Assembly (NCBI GenBank): GCA_016709995.1
Contig: JADJLQ010000001.1
Location: forward strand, 344,001-408,000
Length of the DNA stretch: 64,000 nucleotides
Source of the DNA: Saprospiraceae bacterium
GTDB lineage: Bacteria; Bacteroidota; Bacteroidia; Chitinophagales; Saprospiraceae
Direction: 5' to 3'
The translations under genes were made by a program, and so were the position numbers. Below the pieces are notes generated by a model. It was not told the origin of the DNA. It saw nothing but the letters and a program-made list of their open reading frames with translations, and made no database searches. Positions 52,900 to 62,622 of the stretch are shown in pieces (within the stretch, counting starts at the first letter, position 1; every line of letters starts with the position of its first letter).

Positions 52900-54666
52900 A
52901 TGAAAAAATATATTATTCTATTAAGTTTTCTCGGGATGTATGTATCCTGTTCGGAAGATTTTTTCGATCTCAACCCACAGGGTCGGGCATCATTGGCACA
53001 ACTGAGCAATAAAAACGGAGTCAATGCATTGCTGATTGGGGCTTATTCTCTGCTTGATGGAGTTGGAGCTGGCAATACCGGTCGGCAATCCACGGTTTCT
53101 AATTATGTGTTTGGAGGTATTAGTAGTGACGATGCTGTCAAAGGTACCGATGCGGGTGACCAACCTGAGCAGTCTTTTATTGAACAATACAATTGGATTG
53201 CCGACAACACCTACTTTTTAGGTAAATGGTGGCACTCTTATGATGGTGTAGCCAGATGTAATGAGACCATTCAGTTGGTCAATAATGAAAATGTCAAGGA
53301 CATGACCGATGCAGAAAAGACGCAGGTGATCGCAGAAGCAAGATTTCTGAGAGGACATTATCATTTTGAGGCAAAAAAGATGTGGAATAACGTGCCTTAT
53401 ATTGACGAGACTATCTATGTCTCGACCGATGCTAATTCTACTAAAATCCCTAATACGACCGATATCTGGCCAAAAATCGAAGCGGATTTTGATTTTGCTG
53501 CTAAAAACCTTCCGGTATCTCAATCTCAAAAAGGTAGAGCCACGCAATGGGCGGCTAAAGCCTACCTGGCAAAAGCCTTGTTATTTCAGAAAAAATGGGC
53601 TGCAGCAGAAGTCATTTTGCAGGATATTATCAATAACTCAGGTAAAAAATTGATGACCAATTATCATGACAATTATCGAACTGCCGGCAATAATAATGCA
53701 GAGTCTATATTTGAGGTTCAGTTTTCTGTCAATGATGGTACCAATGGCAACAACGGCAATGCTGGGGATAATCTTAATTGGCCTTATTCATCTACGGCAC
53801 CTGGCCGGGGTTGCTGTGGCTTTTATCAACCTTCTCACAACCTGGTCAATGCATTTAAGACAGATGTCAATGGTTTGCCATTGATTGGAAGTGCGCCTGA
53901 TGGCACCCAGGATACTTATAACACCGTGGACTTGCCAAATGATCAGGGCATTGGTGCCGGGACCGCTTTTACCCTGGACAAATCAATTCCTGTAGATCCA
54001 CGATTAGATTGGACTGTAGGACGCCGTGGTGTCAACTTTTTAGATTGGGGCCCGATGCCTGGATCAACCTGGATCAGAGATCAAGCTTATGCAGGTCCTT
54101 TTACTGGCAAAAAATGGATGTATTACCTTGGTGAAGAAGGAAGCACTACGCACTCTACCAGCAAACGCAATGTAAATAACAACTATAGACTATTTAAATT
54201 GTCTCATGTGATCCTATGGCTGGCTGAGTGTGAGGTAGAACTTAATAAATTAGCTTTAGCCGAAGGTCTTGTCAATCAAATTCGCAATCGGGCAAAAAAT
54301 GGATCTGTTCAAGATGCGACCGTTACCACCAAAGTAGAACCCTATCCTGCTGGTACTTTTGCAGCAAAAGGAGCAGACTATGCCCGTAATGCAGTCCGCA
54401 TGGAGCAAAGATTGGAGTTTGCTATGGAAGGTCATCGATTCTTTGATTTAGTAAGATGGGGTATTGCCGAAAAATTATTAAACAAATATGCTGCCGAAGA
54501 AGCTGTTCCAGGTAAGGAGCCTTCAGGACGCACCTTCAATAAAAGAGGTTATATGGCGGGTAAGATATTTACCACTAAAAACAATTATTATCCACTTCCA
54601 CAAGATGAGATATTGAATAGCCAAAAAGATGGCCAGCCTACCCTGGTACAAAACGCGGGGTACTAA
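52900..54666 (+). CDS. susD: SusD/RagB-type glycan-binding lipoprotein
   Basis: A 588-residue surface lipoprotein (lipobox YVSC, Cys about 17) partnering the preceding SusC, 26 bases downstream. SusD features: FDLNPQGRASLAQL near the N-terminus, the helical TPR-like region AEARFLRGHYHFEAKKMWNN, and the C-terminal RMEQRLEFAMEGHRFFDLVR, then WGIAEKLLN, with the closing NYYPLPQDEI. Acts as the lid of the SusC channel and binds substrate. A Rho-independent terminator follows. Confidence 0.95.
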   Translation: MKKYIILLSFLGMYVSCSEDFFDLNPQGRASLAQLSNKNGVNALLIGAYSLLDGVGAGNTGRQSTVSNYVFGGISSDDAVKGTDAGDQPEQSFIEQYNWIADNTYFLGKWWHSYDGVARCNETIQLVNNENVKDMTDAEKTQVIAEARFLRGHYHFEAKKMWNNVPYIDETIYVSTDANSTKIPNTTDIWPKIEADFDFAAKNLPVSQSQKGRATQWAAKAYLAKALLFQKKWAAAEVILQDIINNSGKKLMTNYHDNYRTAGNNNAESIFEVQFSVNDGTNGNNGNAGDNLNWPYSSTAPGRGCCGFYQPSHNLVNAFKTDVNGLPLIGSAPDGTQDTYNTVDLPNDQGIGAGTAFTLDKSIPVDPRLDWTVGRRGVNFLDWGPMPGSTWIRDQAYAGPFTGKKWMYYLGEEGSTTHSTSKRNVNNNYRLFKLSHVILWLAECEVELNKLALAEGLVNQIRNRAKNGSVQDATVTTKVEPYPAGTFAAKGADYARNAVRMEQRLEFAMEGHRFFDLVRWGIAEKLLNKYAAEEAVPGKEPSGRTFNKRGYMAGKIFTTKNNYYPLPQDEILNSQKDGQPTLVQNAGY

Positions 54667-54691
54667 TACGAATCATACTTCAAAGTTTTAT

Positions 54692-54733
54692 AAAAAGACC
54701 TCCTCAATTGCACAATTGGGAGGTCTTTTTTTT
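54692..54733 (+). terminator. Rho-independent terminator after susD
   Basis: AAAAAGACCTCC and CAATTG pair with CAATTG and GGAGGTCTTTTT around a two-base loop, with a one-base bulge on each side, followed by eight T. Very strong. It can also serve as part of a bidirectional barrier to the convergent gene at 54756. Confidence 0.92.
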
Positions 54734-54755
54734 GAGGAATGAGTCGGTCCTTCAA

Positions 54756-57149
54756 TCACATCTTCAACACCTTTTTGACATCACTTGCTCCATTCTTCGC
54801 CGTCATCTTTACAAAATAAATTCCGCTGATCAGATCCTTTTGAATAGTCATCGAAGCTTGATTTTTGTAAAAAGTGGTCTCATATACTTTTCGACCCATT
54901 TGATCTATGAGTTCTATTTTGCGATCTAAAGCATCGGGCTCACTTTGGATAGTCAGTCGGTCATACATTAAGGTAGGGAAGACTTTAAAGCTTATGGCGT
55001 TCGCTGCAGTTTGTACAGCCGTAGTGGTGCCATCGGTGATAGAAAACCCATCTATACCAAATTCTACTACATTTCTGGCATCTATATTGACAGGCTCACT
55101 GGCTTCAAAGATGATGCTGACATTGGACTGATTTTTAAGTGTCGACTTATCAATTGGAAAATGATAGAATGTCCATGCAGAAAGATTTCCAGGTAAAGTA
55201 TCTATCAAAAGGGTGTCACTGCCTGAAGTAATAAATATCTTAAAAGATCCCCCTGCAGGTATGGTATCAAATATATTTAGTCGGGCAGTCCATGCGGCAA
55301 AATGTATAAAGGGCTTTGAGATTGAGGTCAGATTGATCGCAGGAGAGATCAACCTGGTATATCCTCCATCTACATCACCAGCAGTGACTGCCGTAGTCCC
55401 ATTGCCGGTGATCATGCACTGATCACCATAATCATCAGGCAGGTCATACTCCGGATTAATTGCTTTGTCCTCAATATAGGTTCCCAGGGGTTCTGTCCTC
55501 CCCCATATTCCGGCCACAGCCGTGCTTTGTGCTGTCCAGCCATAATTAAATAGAAAATTGTCTTCATATCCCTTCAGCAACTCTATGGTGAGATCCTGGG
55601 TGCCGGCGATATCGAGTACATCTAATTTTTTATATTGATGTCCCCAGTCCCCGGAATATAATTGCCATTTTCCTTCATGTGCTACCACCGTGGCCGATCC
55701 ATTGTCCCCGGTGGTGAAGGATATGGTTTCTTCGGGTCTTATCAAAAGTATATTGGTGTTTTTAAGAGGCTGTTTAGAAATAGCATCTATCACCAGGGTT
55801 TTTAAGGTAAAGGCTTTTAAGGGTTTTAATAAGACAGTAGTATCGATTATCAGGCCAGTATTTAAATTTAAAGTGAGGTGTTTGACTTCATATCCGGCTT
55901 TGCTGATAGTCAAGCTGGTTGCTCCTTCATAAGCACCTCCTGTTTTAAAACTTCCATTATTAAGACTTTTTACTGCATTAAAAGGGATGATATCCCATTG
56001 AATCAAAGCATCCGGTATCGCTATCCCGGAAATTGAATCCTTGACCAGGCCCTGAAGATATGATGCATGCTTATAAGTAGGTTTTACGATATACAATCCA
56101 AACTCAATATCAGAAGCCAGTATATTACCGGATGGCAAATAAGGGTAGACACCCCAGCATCCATGAAAATCTCCATCGCCTGCGGGATAGGTGTCATAGG
56201 CCCCTACTTCTACCAAATGATTAGGGTCACTCGCATCTACTACCGTAAATCCGTCTGTGTAATAAGCAGCAATAATAAATTTATTAAAGTTGAATATATT
56301 ATGAGGGATCGTATTGCGAATCTGAGTGGTTCGACTTCGATACCGGTCTGTCAAAGTGATATTAGAGAGATTATCAACCTTATATCCTTCCAGATAGGCA
56401 TTGGCTCGCTCATCGGTCGTATAAGCAAAGGCACCGTCATCAGATAAGGCTATACTATGCGTAAAAGCATTGCCTGTCCTTTGATTGGCGATTTTTTTGG
56501 GTTTGGTTTTGTCTTTAAGGTCCCAGACAGTAAATTCTCCTGCGATGATATCTGCAGACCAGAAAGTATCTCTCCTCACAAATCCACCGTGAGAATAATT
56601 GGGATTAAAAATGCCTATATATTCGGGGACATCAGGATTCTTGTTCAAATCCAGCATCACCAATCCTTGATGCACATTGCTGCCATGCAGAAAACAAATT
56701 CCGTTTTCGTCTATCAATAAATCATGGGCTCGATCCAAGGAGACTGTTTTAGAAATTCCTAGCGTTTTGTCATCCACTTTAAGCGTAGGATGCCAAAAGC
56801 TCCAGGTTATTTTTGCAGGCGCCTGGCTCATATTGATGATCAAAACGCCATCTGCACCTTTGTCGGCCACTACATATGCCCGGTTTTTGTATGTTTTTAT
56901 TTCACGCCAAAGATTTACTACACCGGGTATGAATTGTAACTCTACCGGTTTTTTTGGGTCAGTCACATCAAACACACTGGTACCGGTGACCCTACCGACA
57001 AATGCATATTCTCTTCCATTGGTGTCAGCATAACCCCAAACATCAGCACAATCGTCTGCAAATCGCACGTGTGACATCAGCTCCATATTGTAGTTCTGAG
57101 TCAAGCCGATGAATGGCAAGAAGATAAAATAAATGATCAGGGGTCTCAT
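54756..57149 (-). CDS. T9SS-secreted choice-of-anchor-B family protein
   Basis: A 797-residue exported protein. Signal 1-17, then an LVIVD-type propeller of the choice-of-anchor-B family (CADVWGYADTNGREYAFVGR, VTGTSVFDVTDPKKPVELQF, IALSDDGAFAYTTDERANAY). After about residue 370 come carboxypeptidase-regulatory-like beta domains (LQGLVKDSISGIAIPDALIQ; LKTLVIDAISKQPLKNTNIL), then a jelly-roll-like domain, and a C-terminal T9SS sorting domain (about 720-797, ending SGIYFVKMTAKNG, VLKM). Five bases follow the thioesterase stop, so it is the last gene of a miaA-thioesterase-secreted protein operon. Function unknown. Confidence 0.88.
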   Translation of the reverse strand: MRPLIIYFIFLPFIGLTQNYNMELMSHVRFADDCADVWGYADTNGREYAFVGRVTGTSVFDVTDPKKPVELQFIPGVVNLWREIKTYKNRAYVVADKGADGVLIINMSQAPAKITWSFWHPTLKVDDKTLGISKTVSLDRAHDLLIDENGICFLHGSNVHQGLVMLDLNKNPDVPEYIGIFNPNYSHGGFVRRDTFWSADIIAGEFTVWDLKDKTKPKKIANQRTGNAFTHSIALSDDGAFAYTTDERANAYLEGYKVDNLSNITLTDRYRSRTTQIRNTIPHNIFNFNKFIIAAYYTDGFTVVDASDPNHLVEVGAYDTYPAGDGDFHGCWGVYPYLPSGNILASDIEFGLYIVKPTYKHASYLQGLVKDSISGIAIPDALIQWDIIPFNAVKSLNNGSFKTGGAYEGATSLTISKAGYEVKHLTLNLNTGLIIDTTVLLKPLKAFTLKTLVIDAISKQPLKNTNILLIRPEETISFTTGDNGSATVVAHEGKWQLYSGDWGHQYKKLDVLDIAGTQDLTIELLKGYEDNFLFNYGWTAQSTAVAGIWGRTEPLGTYIEDKAINPEYDLPDDYGDQCMITGNGTTAVTAGDVDGGYTRLISPAINLTSISKPFIHFAAWTARLNIFDTIPAGGSFKIFITSGSDTLLIDTLPGNLSAWTFYHFPIDKSTLKNQSNVSIIFEASEPVNIDARNVVEFGIDGFSITDGTTTAVQTAANAISFKVFPTLMYDRLTIQSEPDALDRKIELIDQMGRKVYETTFYKNQASMTIQKDLISGIYFVKMTAKNGASDVKKVLKM

Positions 57150-57154
57150 AAAGA

Positions 57155-57580
57155 TTATTTATTGATTAGCATTACAGTAAGTCTGCTAATACAAATTAAT
57201 TCCCCGGAGTCATTCCTGATCTCGATATTCCATACATGAATAGTACGACCTATTTTTATCGGACTTGCTTTGCCGGTGACCACACCGCTGGTGACAGCTT
57301 TGAGATGATTGGCATTCAGTTCCAGTCCTACCGGATAGGTATTAGGCGTATCGATAAATAGGGTAGAGCCCACACTTCCCAGCGTTTCTGCGAGCGCTGC
57401 TGAAGCTCCACCGTGCAATAAACCGAGCGGTTGCTTCGTACGATGATCGACTGGCATAGTAGCGATGAGAAAATCATCACCTACTTCTTTAAACCGGATA
57501 CCTAGATTTTCTGTTAGGGTGTTTTGTGACCTTTCGTCTAATTGCTCAGGAGTCGGTTTGAACTTAAATAAATACTGCAT
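57155..57580 (-). CDS. PaaI-like hotdog-fold thioesterase
   Basis: About 141 residues from ATG 57580 (MQYLFKFKPTPEQLD); a TTG at 57592 is less likely. The hotdog signature is KQPLGLLHGGASAALAETLG, with DHRTKQ before it and GLELNANHLKAVTSGVVTGK after, matching YbgC/PaaI-type acyl-CoA thioesterases such as those acting on hydroxybenzoyl- or DHNA-CoA. It starts 8 bases after the miaA stop. Substrate unknown. Confidence 0.88.
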   Translation of the reverse strand: MQYLFKFKPTPEQLDERSQNTLTENLGIRFKEVGDDFLIATMPVDHRTKQPLGLLHGGASAALAETLGSVGSTLFIDTPNTYPVGLELNANHLKAVTSGVVTGKASPIKIGRTIHVWNIEIRNDSGELICISRLTVMLINK

Positions 57581-57588
57581 ACTTAAGC

Positions 57589-58512
57589 TCAAAGATAGGG
57601 GTTGTTTAGTTTGCGTTCTATTTCGACGATCAGTTGGTCCAGGTCATTGGTATTTATGACAGGCCATTGAAGAGGTTTCCACCAGGTCCATTGACGCTTC
57701 GCGTAGTTGCGTGTGTGTTGTTTTATTTTGGCTATTACGGTGGGTTGATCGCATTGACCCTCAAAATGGTGCCACCATTCTCTATAGCCTACTGTCTCCA
57801 GGCTCTTGAGATGTTTAAATGGAAATAGTGAACTTGCTTCTTCTTTGAGCCCCTGTTTTATCATAAGATCGACCCGTTGGTCTATTCTCTGGTAAACTTG
57901 TGTGCGATCATCATCGACAAAATATTTTAATACTTCAAATTGACGAGGTTTGATGGAAGCTTGTCTTTGATCAGAAAATTTTTTCCCCGTAGTCAGTATT
58001 ACTTCCATAGCCCTGCTGAGCCTTCGGGTATTGTTTTGATCCATAGAAGCAAAATATTCGGGATCATTGATTTGTATAAATGATTGCAAACCGGGTAGCC
58101 CTTGATTTATCATCAGGTCTTGCACGGTGATTTTGATGTCCGGAGGTATCGCAGGGAAAGTGTCCAATCCGTGCAATACGGCATTGATATATAAACCAGT
58201 ACCCCCTACCAGGATGGCCAGATCATTTGTATGAAACAGTTGGTCTAAAATGTCTAGTGCATCCTGTTCATATCGTCCTACACTGTAATCGTCCTGAATT
58301 GAAATATGACCGATAAGGTGGTGTGGTACCAGTTCCAGATCCTCCTTCGATGGTTTGTTTACTCCTATTTGCAGTTCCCGGTATACTTGCCTGCTGTCGG
58401 CATTGACGATCTCGCATTGAAAATGCTGGGCTAACCGGAGCGCAATGGCCGATTTGCCTACTGCCGTAGGCCCACCGATCACAATAAGCTGTTTTGAAAC
58501 AGATGATTTCAT
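57589..58512 (-). CDS. miaA: tRNA dimethylallyltransferase
   Basis: Adds the isopentenyl group to A37 of tRNAs that read UNN codons. P-loop IVIGGPTAVGKSAIALRL, the conserved NADSRQVYREL, GKKFSDQ-type region with the MNPDD-like block around DNTRRLSRAMEVILTTGKKF, and the C-terminal TRNYAKRQWTWW zinc-free tail. 307 residues. First gene of a three-gene operon and divergent from the acyltransferase at 58563 across 50 bases. Confidence 0.96.
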   Translation of the reverse strand: MKSSVSKQLIVIGGPTAVGKSAIALRLAQHFQCEIVNADSRQVYRELQIGVNKPSKEDLELVPHHLIGHISIQDDYSVGRYEQDALDILDQLFHTNDLAILVGGTGLYINAVLHGLDTFPAIPPDIKITVQDLMINQGLPGLQSFIQINDPEYFASMDQNNTRRLSRAMEVILTTGKKFSDQRQASIKPRQFEVLKYFVDDDRTQVYQRIDQRVDLMIKQGLKEEASSLFPFKHLKSLETVGYREWWHHFEGQCDQPTVIAKIKQHTRNYAKRQWTWWKPLQWPVINTNDLDQLIVEIERKLNNPYL

Positions 58513-58562
58513 TAGAATTAGTATGAAAGTAATATTTTTGAACCTTTTCCGCTACCGACCAC

Positions 58563-59771
58563 ATGCTGTATTATATCATCAGGCCTATTGTACGATTAAC
58601 CTTCCGTATATTTTTCAGTAAAATCCATCTGCATAATATGGACCGGATACCGGTTGACAGACCGGTCCTGATAGCCAGCAATCACCCCAGCGCCTTCCTG
58701 GAAGCATGTCTGCTCGCTACCCACTTTCCCAAGTCACTTCATTTTTTAGTGCGGGGGGATATTTTTATCAACAAGTTTGTGATCTGGTTATTGGCCCAAT
58801 TACATCTGACTCCCATCTATCGTTTTGCTGATGGCTTTAAAAATCTTAGGGCCAATGAAAACACTTTTAGTGATTGTTATAAAAGATTGAAGGATAAGGA
58901 GATCATCGTTGTATATGCTGAAGGCAATACCACCCAGGAGAAAAGGCTAAGACCCATTCAAAAAGGACTTGCCAAAATAGCGTTTGGAGCACTGGATATA
59001 TATCCTGACATGGATCTGTGCATCGTGCCTTTGGGTGTCAATTATACCCATCCAAATGATTTTAGAAGCGAGGTATTTGTGGAAGTCGGTATGCCCATTG
59101 AATTAGAATCTTATTTTCAAAAATATAAAACAGAGAGTCAGAAGGCTATCACAGAGCTTACGCAGGAGATAGAACTGAAAATGAAGCCCTTGGTGATTCA
59201 TATCAATAAAGATGAAGACCTTCCTTTGGCTGAGAAACTTTGGTTGCTCGCCAAATCTATAGCGCCTGAAAGCTTTTGGCCGGTATTGGATCGAAGCGGC
59301 GAACGATTCGCCTTGGATAAGAGCATCAGCTTGAGAATCAATGATATGGATGAAAAGGCAAAAACCGAATTGCAAAACAAGATCCTGATACCATTGCAAA
59401 TCCCTGCCTCTACCGGCACTACCATTATATTCATACCTGCCATGATCGGAAAACTAATTAATTTTTTGCCTTTTACTATAGCTACCCAAATAGCCAAATC
59501 GAAGGTGAAAAGAATTGAGTTTTTTGCATCAGTGTTGGTCGGCTCGGGTATGTTTATTTATATCCTTTACGCTACTGTGATCGCGATTTTGAGTCATGCA
59601 GCTGATATTCCTGTAGTGATGGCCCTCGGCAGTTTGGTGATTTGTGGACTGATCTATTTATACCGTGATCACCTGTTGGTTAAACAAAAACTCTCCACGA
59701 TCCGGCAATTGAATGGAGAAATAATAAAAAAAATTACGGACAAAGGATCCTTTGACAGCGTATCCTTATAA
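58563..59771 (+). CDS. PlsC-like glycerol-phosphate acyltransferase with C-terminal TM segments
   Basis: A 402-residue membrane-associated acyltransferase. The acyltransferase motifs are visible: block I SNHPSAFLEACLLA (the His-x4-Asp motif has Ser-Ala-Phe-Leu-Glu in place of the Asp), block II-III VVYAEGNTTQEKRLRPIQKG and block IV VPLGVNYTHPND. Around residue 280-375 are two or three TM helices (FFASVLVGSGMFIYILYATV). Such proteins modify phospholipids or other lipids. The H-P-S-x-F-L-E variant of block I is common in Bacteroidota homologues. Exact substrate unknown. Confidence 0.82.
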   Translation: MLYYIIRPIVRLTFRIFFSKIHLHNMDRIPVDRPVLIASNHPSAFLEACLLATHFPKSLHFLVRGDIFINKFVIWLLAQLHLTPIYRFADGFKNLRANENTFSDCYKRLKDKEIIVVYAEGNTTQEKRLRPIQKGLAKIAFGALDIYPDMDLCIVPLGVNYTHPNDFRSEVFVEVGMPIELESYFQKYKTESQKAITELTQEIELKMKPLVIHINKDEDLPLAEKLWLLAKSIAPESFWPVLDRSGERFALDKSISLRINDMDEKAKTELQNKILIPLQIPASTGTTIIFIPAMIGKLINFLPFTIATQIAKSKVKRIEFFASVLVGSGMFIYILYATVIAILSHAADIPVVMALGSLVICGLIYLYRDHLLVKQKLSTIRQLNGEIIKKITDKGSFDSVSL

Positions 59772-59844
59772 AATCTTAATCAGTTAACATATATTTAATC
59801 TTTTCTTAAGTAAGGGGTTATGATTTATAATGACATGATAGTGT

Positions 59845-59852
59845 TACCTTTG
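59845..59852 (+). promoter_or_regulatory. Candidate -7 element for the DUF2911 gene
   Basis: TACCTTTG is an exact TAnnTTTG, 28 bases before the start codon. The -33 region reads TTATG at the expected distance, a weak match. Confidence 0.45.
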
Positions 59853-59880
59853 TGAAAATTATTAACTAAAAATTATTGAA

Positions 59881-60735
59881 ATGAAAAGATCTATTCTATT
59901 AAGTTTAATCATGACTTTGGGTATATTTAGCCTCAATGCCCAGATTCGTACTCCTCAACCAAGCCCTACTTCTAAAATAGAGCAGTCTGTAGGATTGTCC
60001 ACTATTACAGTCGAATATAGCCGACCAGGCGTAAAAGGCCGCAAAGTATATGGTGATCTGGTACCTTTTGGTCAACCCTGGAGGACAGGTGCCAATCAAG
60101 GTACTAAACTGACTTTTAGTGATGATGTAAAAATCAATGGCAAAGACATTAAAAAAGGTAAATATTCTTTGTTTACGATCCCTGGAGAAAATGAGTGGAG
60201 CATTATCCTACATACCGATGCCAACTTAGGCGTACCAGGAGGAGATGACTATAAAGTGGCTGATGAAGCTATCCGATTTACAGCAAAACCTTCCAAATTG
60301 GGATTTAATATGGAATCTTTTACCATTGACTTTGCCAATATTAAAGACAATGGAGCGGATCTATATCTTGCATGGGAAAATACCGTAGTATCATTTAATA
60401 TCGATGTAAATACCGATGCCAGAGTAATGGCTGGAATCAAAAGTACTATGGCTGGTCCTTCTGCAGGAGACTATATGAATGCTGCCAACTATTACAGCAG
60501 TGCTGGCAAAGACATCAATCAAGCGGTGACCTGGGCGGCCAAAGCCGTCAGCATGGGATCCAATCAATTCTTTAATCTTCGCCAATATAGCTTGATACTC
60601 GCCAAAGCCGGTAAATATACTGAAGCGATCGCGGTGGCTAAAGAATCTTTGACCAAGTCTCAGGAAGCAAAGAACAATGATTACATCAAAATGAATGAAG
60701 CCTCTATCAAAGAATGGATGGCTATGAAAAAATAA
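59881..60735 (+). CDS. Exported DUF2911 protein
   Basis: A 284-residue protein with signal peptide (1-20, ending GIFSLNAQ). The DUF2911 domain spans about 22-170: SKIEQSVGLSTITVEYSRPG, KVYGDLVPFGQPWRTGANQG, KKGKYSLFTIPGENEWSIIL. The C-terminal 100 residues are helical (NAANYYSSAGKDINQAVTWA), like a TPR pair. The family is abundant in Bacteroidota with unknown function. Monocistronic with its own promoter element and a strong terminator. Confidence 0.92.
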   Translation: MKRSILLSLIMTLGIFSLNAQIRTPQPSPTSKIEQSVGLSTITVEYSRPGVKGRKVYGDLVPFGQPWRTGANQGTKLTFSDDVKINGKDIKKGKYSLFTIPGENEWSIILHTDANLGVPGGDDYKVADEAIRFTAKPSKLGFNMESFTIDFANIKDNGADLYLAWENTVVSFNIDVNTDARVMAGIKSTMAGPSAGDYMNAANYYSSAGKDINQAVTWAAKAVSMGSNQFFNLRQYSLILAKAGKYTEAIAVAKESLTKSQEAKNNDYIKMNEASIKEWMAMKK

Positions 60736-60753
60736 GTTTTATAAAATCGATAT

Positions 60754-60792
60754 AAAAAAAGCTGATGTCTTTAAGTCATCAGCTTTTTTTTT
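60754..60792 (+). terminator. Rho-independent terminator after the DUF2911 gene
   Basis: AAAAAAAGCTGATG pairs with CATCAGCTTTTTTT around a nine-base loop, ending in nine T. Symmetric A and T runs let it work in both directions; gpmI ends 45 bases further on, on the other strand. Confidence 0.92.
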
Positions 60793-60836
60793 GAGTATGG
60801 GGCTTGGTCGGAGGTCACATAACGCGTGCCGGCAGG

Positions 60837-62351
60837 TTAAAATAGAATATTCCCGGTCATTTCTGCAGGGATATCTACACCCATGAGTTTTAATATAGTA
60901 GGAGCCACATCACCCAATTTTCCATGATGCAATTGAATGGGTTGTGTTCCGATGTAAATCACTGGTACTGGGTTTTTGGTATGTGCGGTATTAGGACTTC
61001 CATCGGGATTGATCATGGTGTCTGCATTGCCATGATCTGCGAGGATGATAAATTGATAACTTTTTTCCAAACCTTTGGTGACTATTTTTTCTACGCAAGC
61101 ATCTACTGTCTCTGCAGCTTTGATCCCAGCTTCAAAAACGCCGGTATGACCAACCATATCGGTATTGGCAAAATTTAGACAAATGAAGTCTGGATCACTG
61201 GTCTCCCAATGCTCCAGTAAAGCGGCAGTTAGCTCTGGTGCAGACATCTCAGGTTGCAGATCGTAGGTGGCCACCTTTGGAGACGGAATCATTATCCTGC
61301 TTTCGCCTTTGAATGGAATTTCCCGGCCGCCGGAGAAAAAGAAGGTCACATGTGGATATTTTTCGGTTTCAGCCATACGCACTTGCGTCAAACCACGCGT
61401 AGCAATGACTTCCCCAAGCGTATTATTTAAATTATCGGTTTTAAATAATGCAGGAATGCCTTTAAAGCTAGCATCATACTCTGTCATAGTGACGAAATCC
61501 AGTTTTAGTGGATGCATGTTGAATTCATGAAAGGCTGTCTGAGTTAATACCTCAGTGAGTTGTCTGGGCCTGTCGGTGCGGAAATTGAAGAATAAAACTG
61601 CATCGCCATCTTTGATGAGCAGGTCGGGATCAGGAGCTCCAAGGAGGGTAGGTTCGATGAATTCATCTGTAATATTTTGGGAATATGCTTTTAATAATGC
61701 TTCTTCGGCGGTATCAGCTGTATCTCCTATGCCATGCACCAGCAGATCATAAGCTTTTTTGACCCGCTCCCAACGCTTATCTCTATCCATGGCATAATAC
61801 CGTCCACAGATAGATACTAGTCTGGCATCGCTATTCTTAATATGATCTGTCAATGTTTTAATAAATCCAATGCCGCTTTTAGGATCAGTATCCCGGCCAT
61901 CCATGAAAGCATGAATACTTATTTTCCTGATCTGGTGTTTCTGTAATATATCGCAAAGGGCGATGAGATGGTCCAGGTGAGAGTGTACACCTCCATCCGA
62001 TACCAGCCCCATGAGGTGAATTCGGTGTCCATTCGTTTTACAGCGCTCAATAAGTTGAAGGAGTTCAGGATTGAGATCAAGTTCTTTGGTACGAATGGCT
62101 TTATTGATTCTAGCCAGTTCCTGGTAGACGACTCTACCGGCGCCTAGATTGAGGTGGCCTACTTCTGAATTGCCCATTTGGCCATCAGGTAAACCTACTT
62201 CTTCGCCAAACGTGGTCAAAGTACTATGGGGATAGGTTTTCCAGGCATTGTCGAAAAAAGGGGTGGCTGCCGACGCGATTGCATCGGCATTGTAATCAGG
62301 GCCAATTCCCCAGCCATCCAGTATCAGTAGCGCAAGTTTATTAATTTTCAT
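60837..62351 (-). CDS. gpmI: 2,3-bisphosphoglycerate-independent phosphoglycerate mutase
   Basis: Dimanganese enzyme interconverting 3- and 2-phosphoglycerate. Motifs: LALLILDGWGIGPDYNADAI, the catalytic Ser in MGNSEVGHLNLGAGR, ISIHAFMDGRDTDPKSGIGF, FNFRTDRPRQL, and metal-binding LADHGNADTMIN and NTAHTKNPVPVIYIG. 504 residues, complete. Monocistronic. With pgk and gap at 34.7-37.0 kb it gives three lower-glycolysis genes in the window. Confidence 0.97.
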   Translation of the reverse strand: MKINKLALLILDGWGIGPDYNADAIASAATPFFDNAWKTYPHSTLTTFGEEVGLPDGQMGNSEVGHLNLGAGRVVYQELARINKAIRTKELDLNPELLQLIERCKTNGHRIHLMGLVSDGGVHSHLDHLIALCDILQKHQIRKISIHAFMDGRDTDPKSGIGFIKTLTDHIKNSDARLVSICGRYYAMDRDKRWERVKKAYDLLVHGIGDTADTAEEALLKAYSQNITDEFIEPTLLGAPDPDLLIKDGDAVLFFNFRTDRPRQLTEVLTQTAFHEFNMHPLKLDFVTMTEYDASFKGIPALFKTDNLNNTLGEVIATRGLTQVRMAETEKYPHVTFFFSGGREIPFKGESRIMIPSPKVATYDLQPEMSAPELTAALLEHWETSDPDFICLNFANTDMVGHTGVFEAGIKAAETVDACVEKIVTKGLEKSYQFIILADHGNADTMINPDGSPNTAHTKNPVPVIYIGTQPIQLHHGKLGDVAPTILKLMGVDIPAEMTGNILF

Positions 62352-62622
62352 TCGTGTTTTTTTGCAAAATTATTCTTTTATAAGTATTTGAATCACAAAT
62401 ATTAAGCAGTTTTTTGCCCTTTACAGACCTGGCAGGCATGGTCTGAGCACGATCCTATTCAAAAATAGAGAGATATAGTTTATATTGTAATAGCATAGGC
62501 TTCAACCTTTTATTGAATAATCTCGTTTATGATGAAAGGCTGGTCAGTTTCTTTTAACTATTAATTAAGTGTTTGTTTGAACTGTGCACCGTAATAAATA
62601 TGTTTTGAATAAAATTGCAAAA

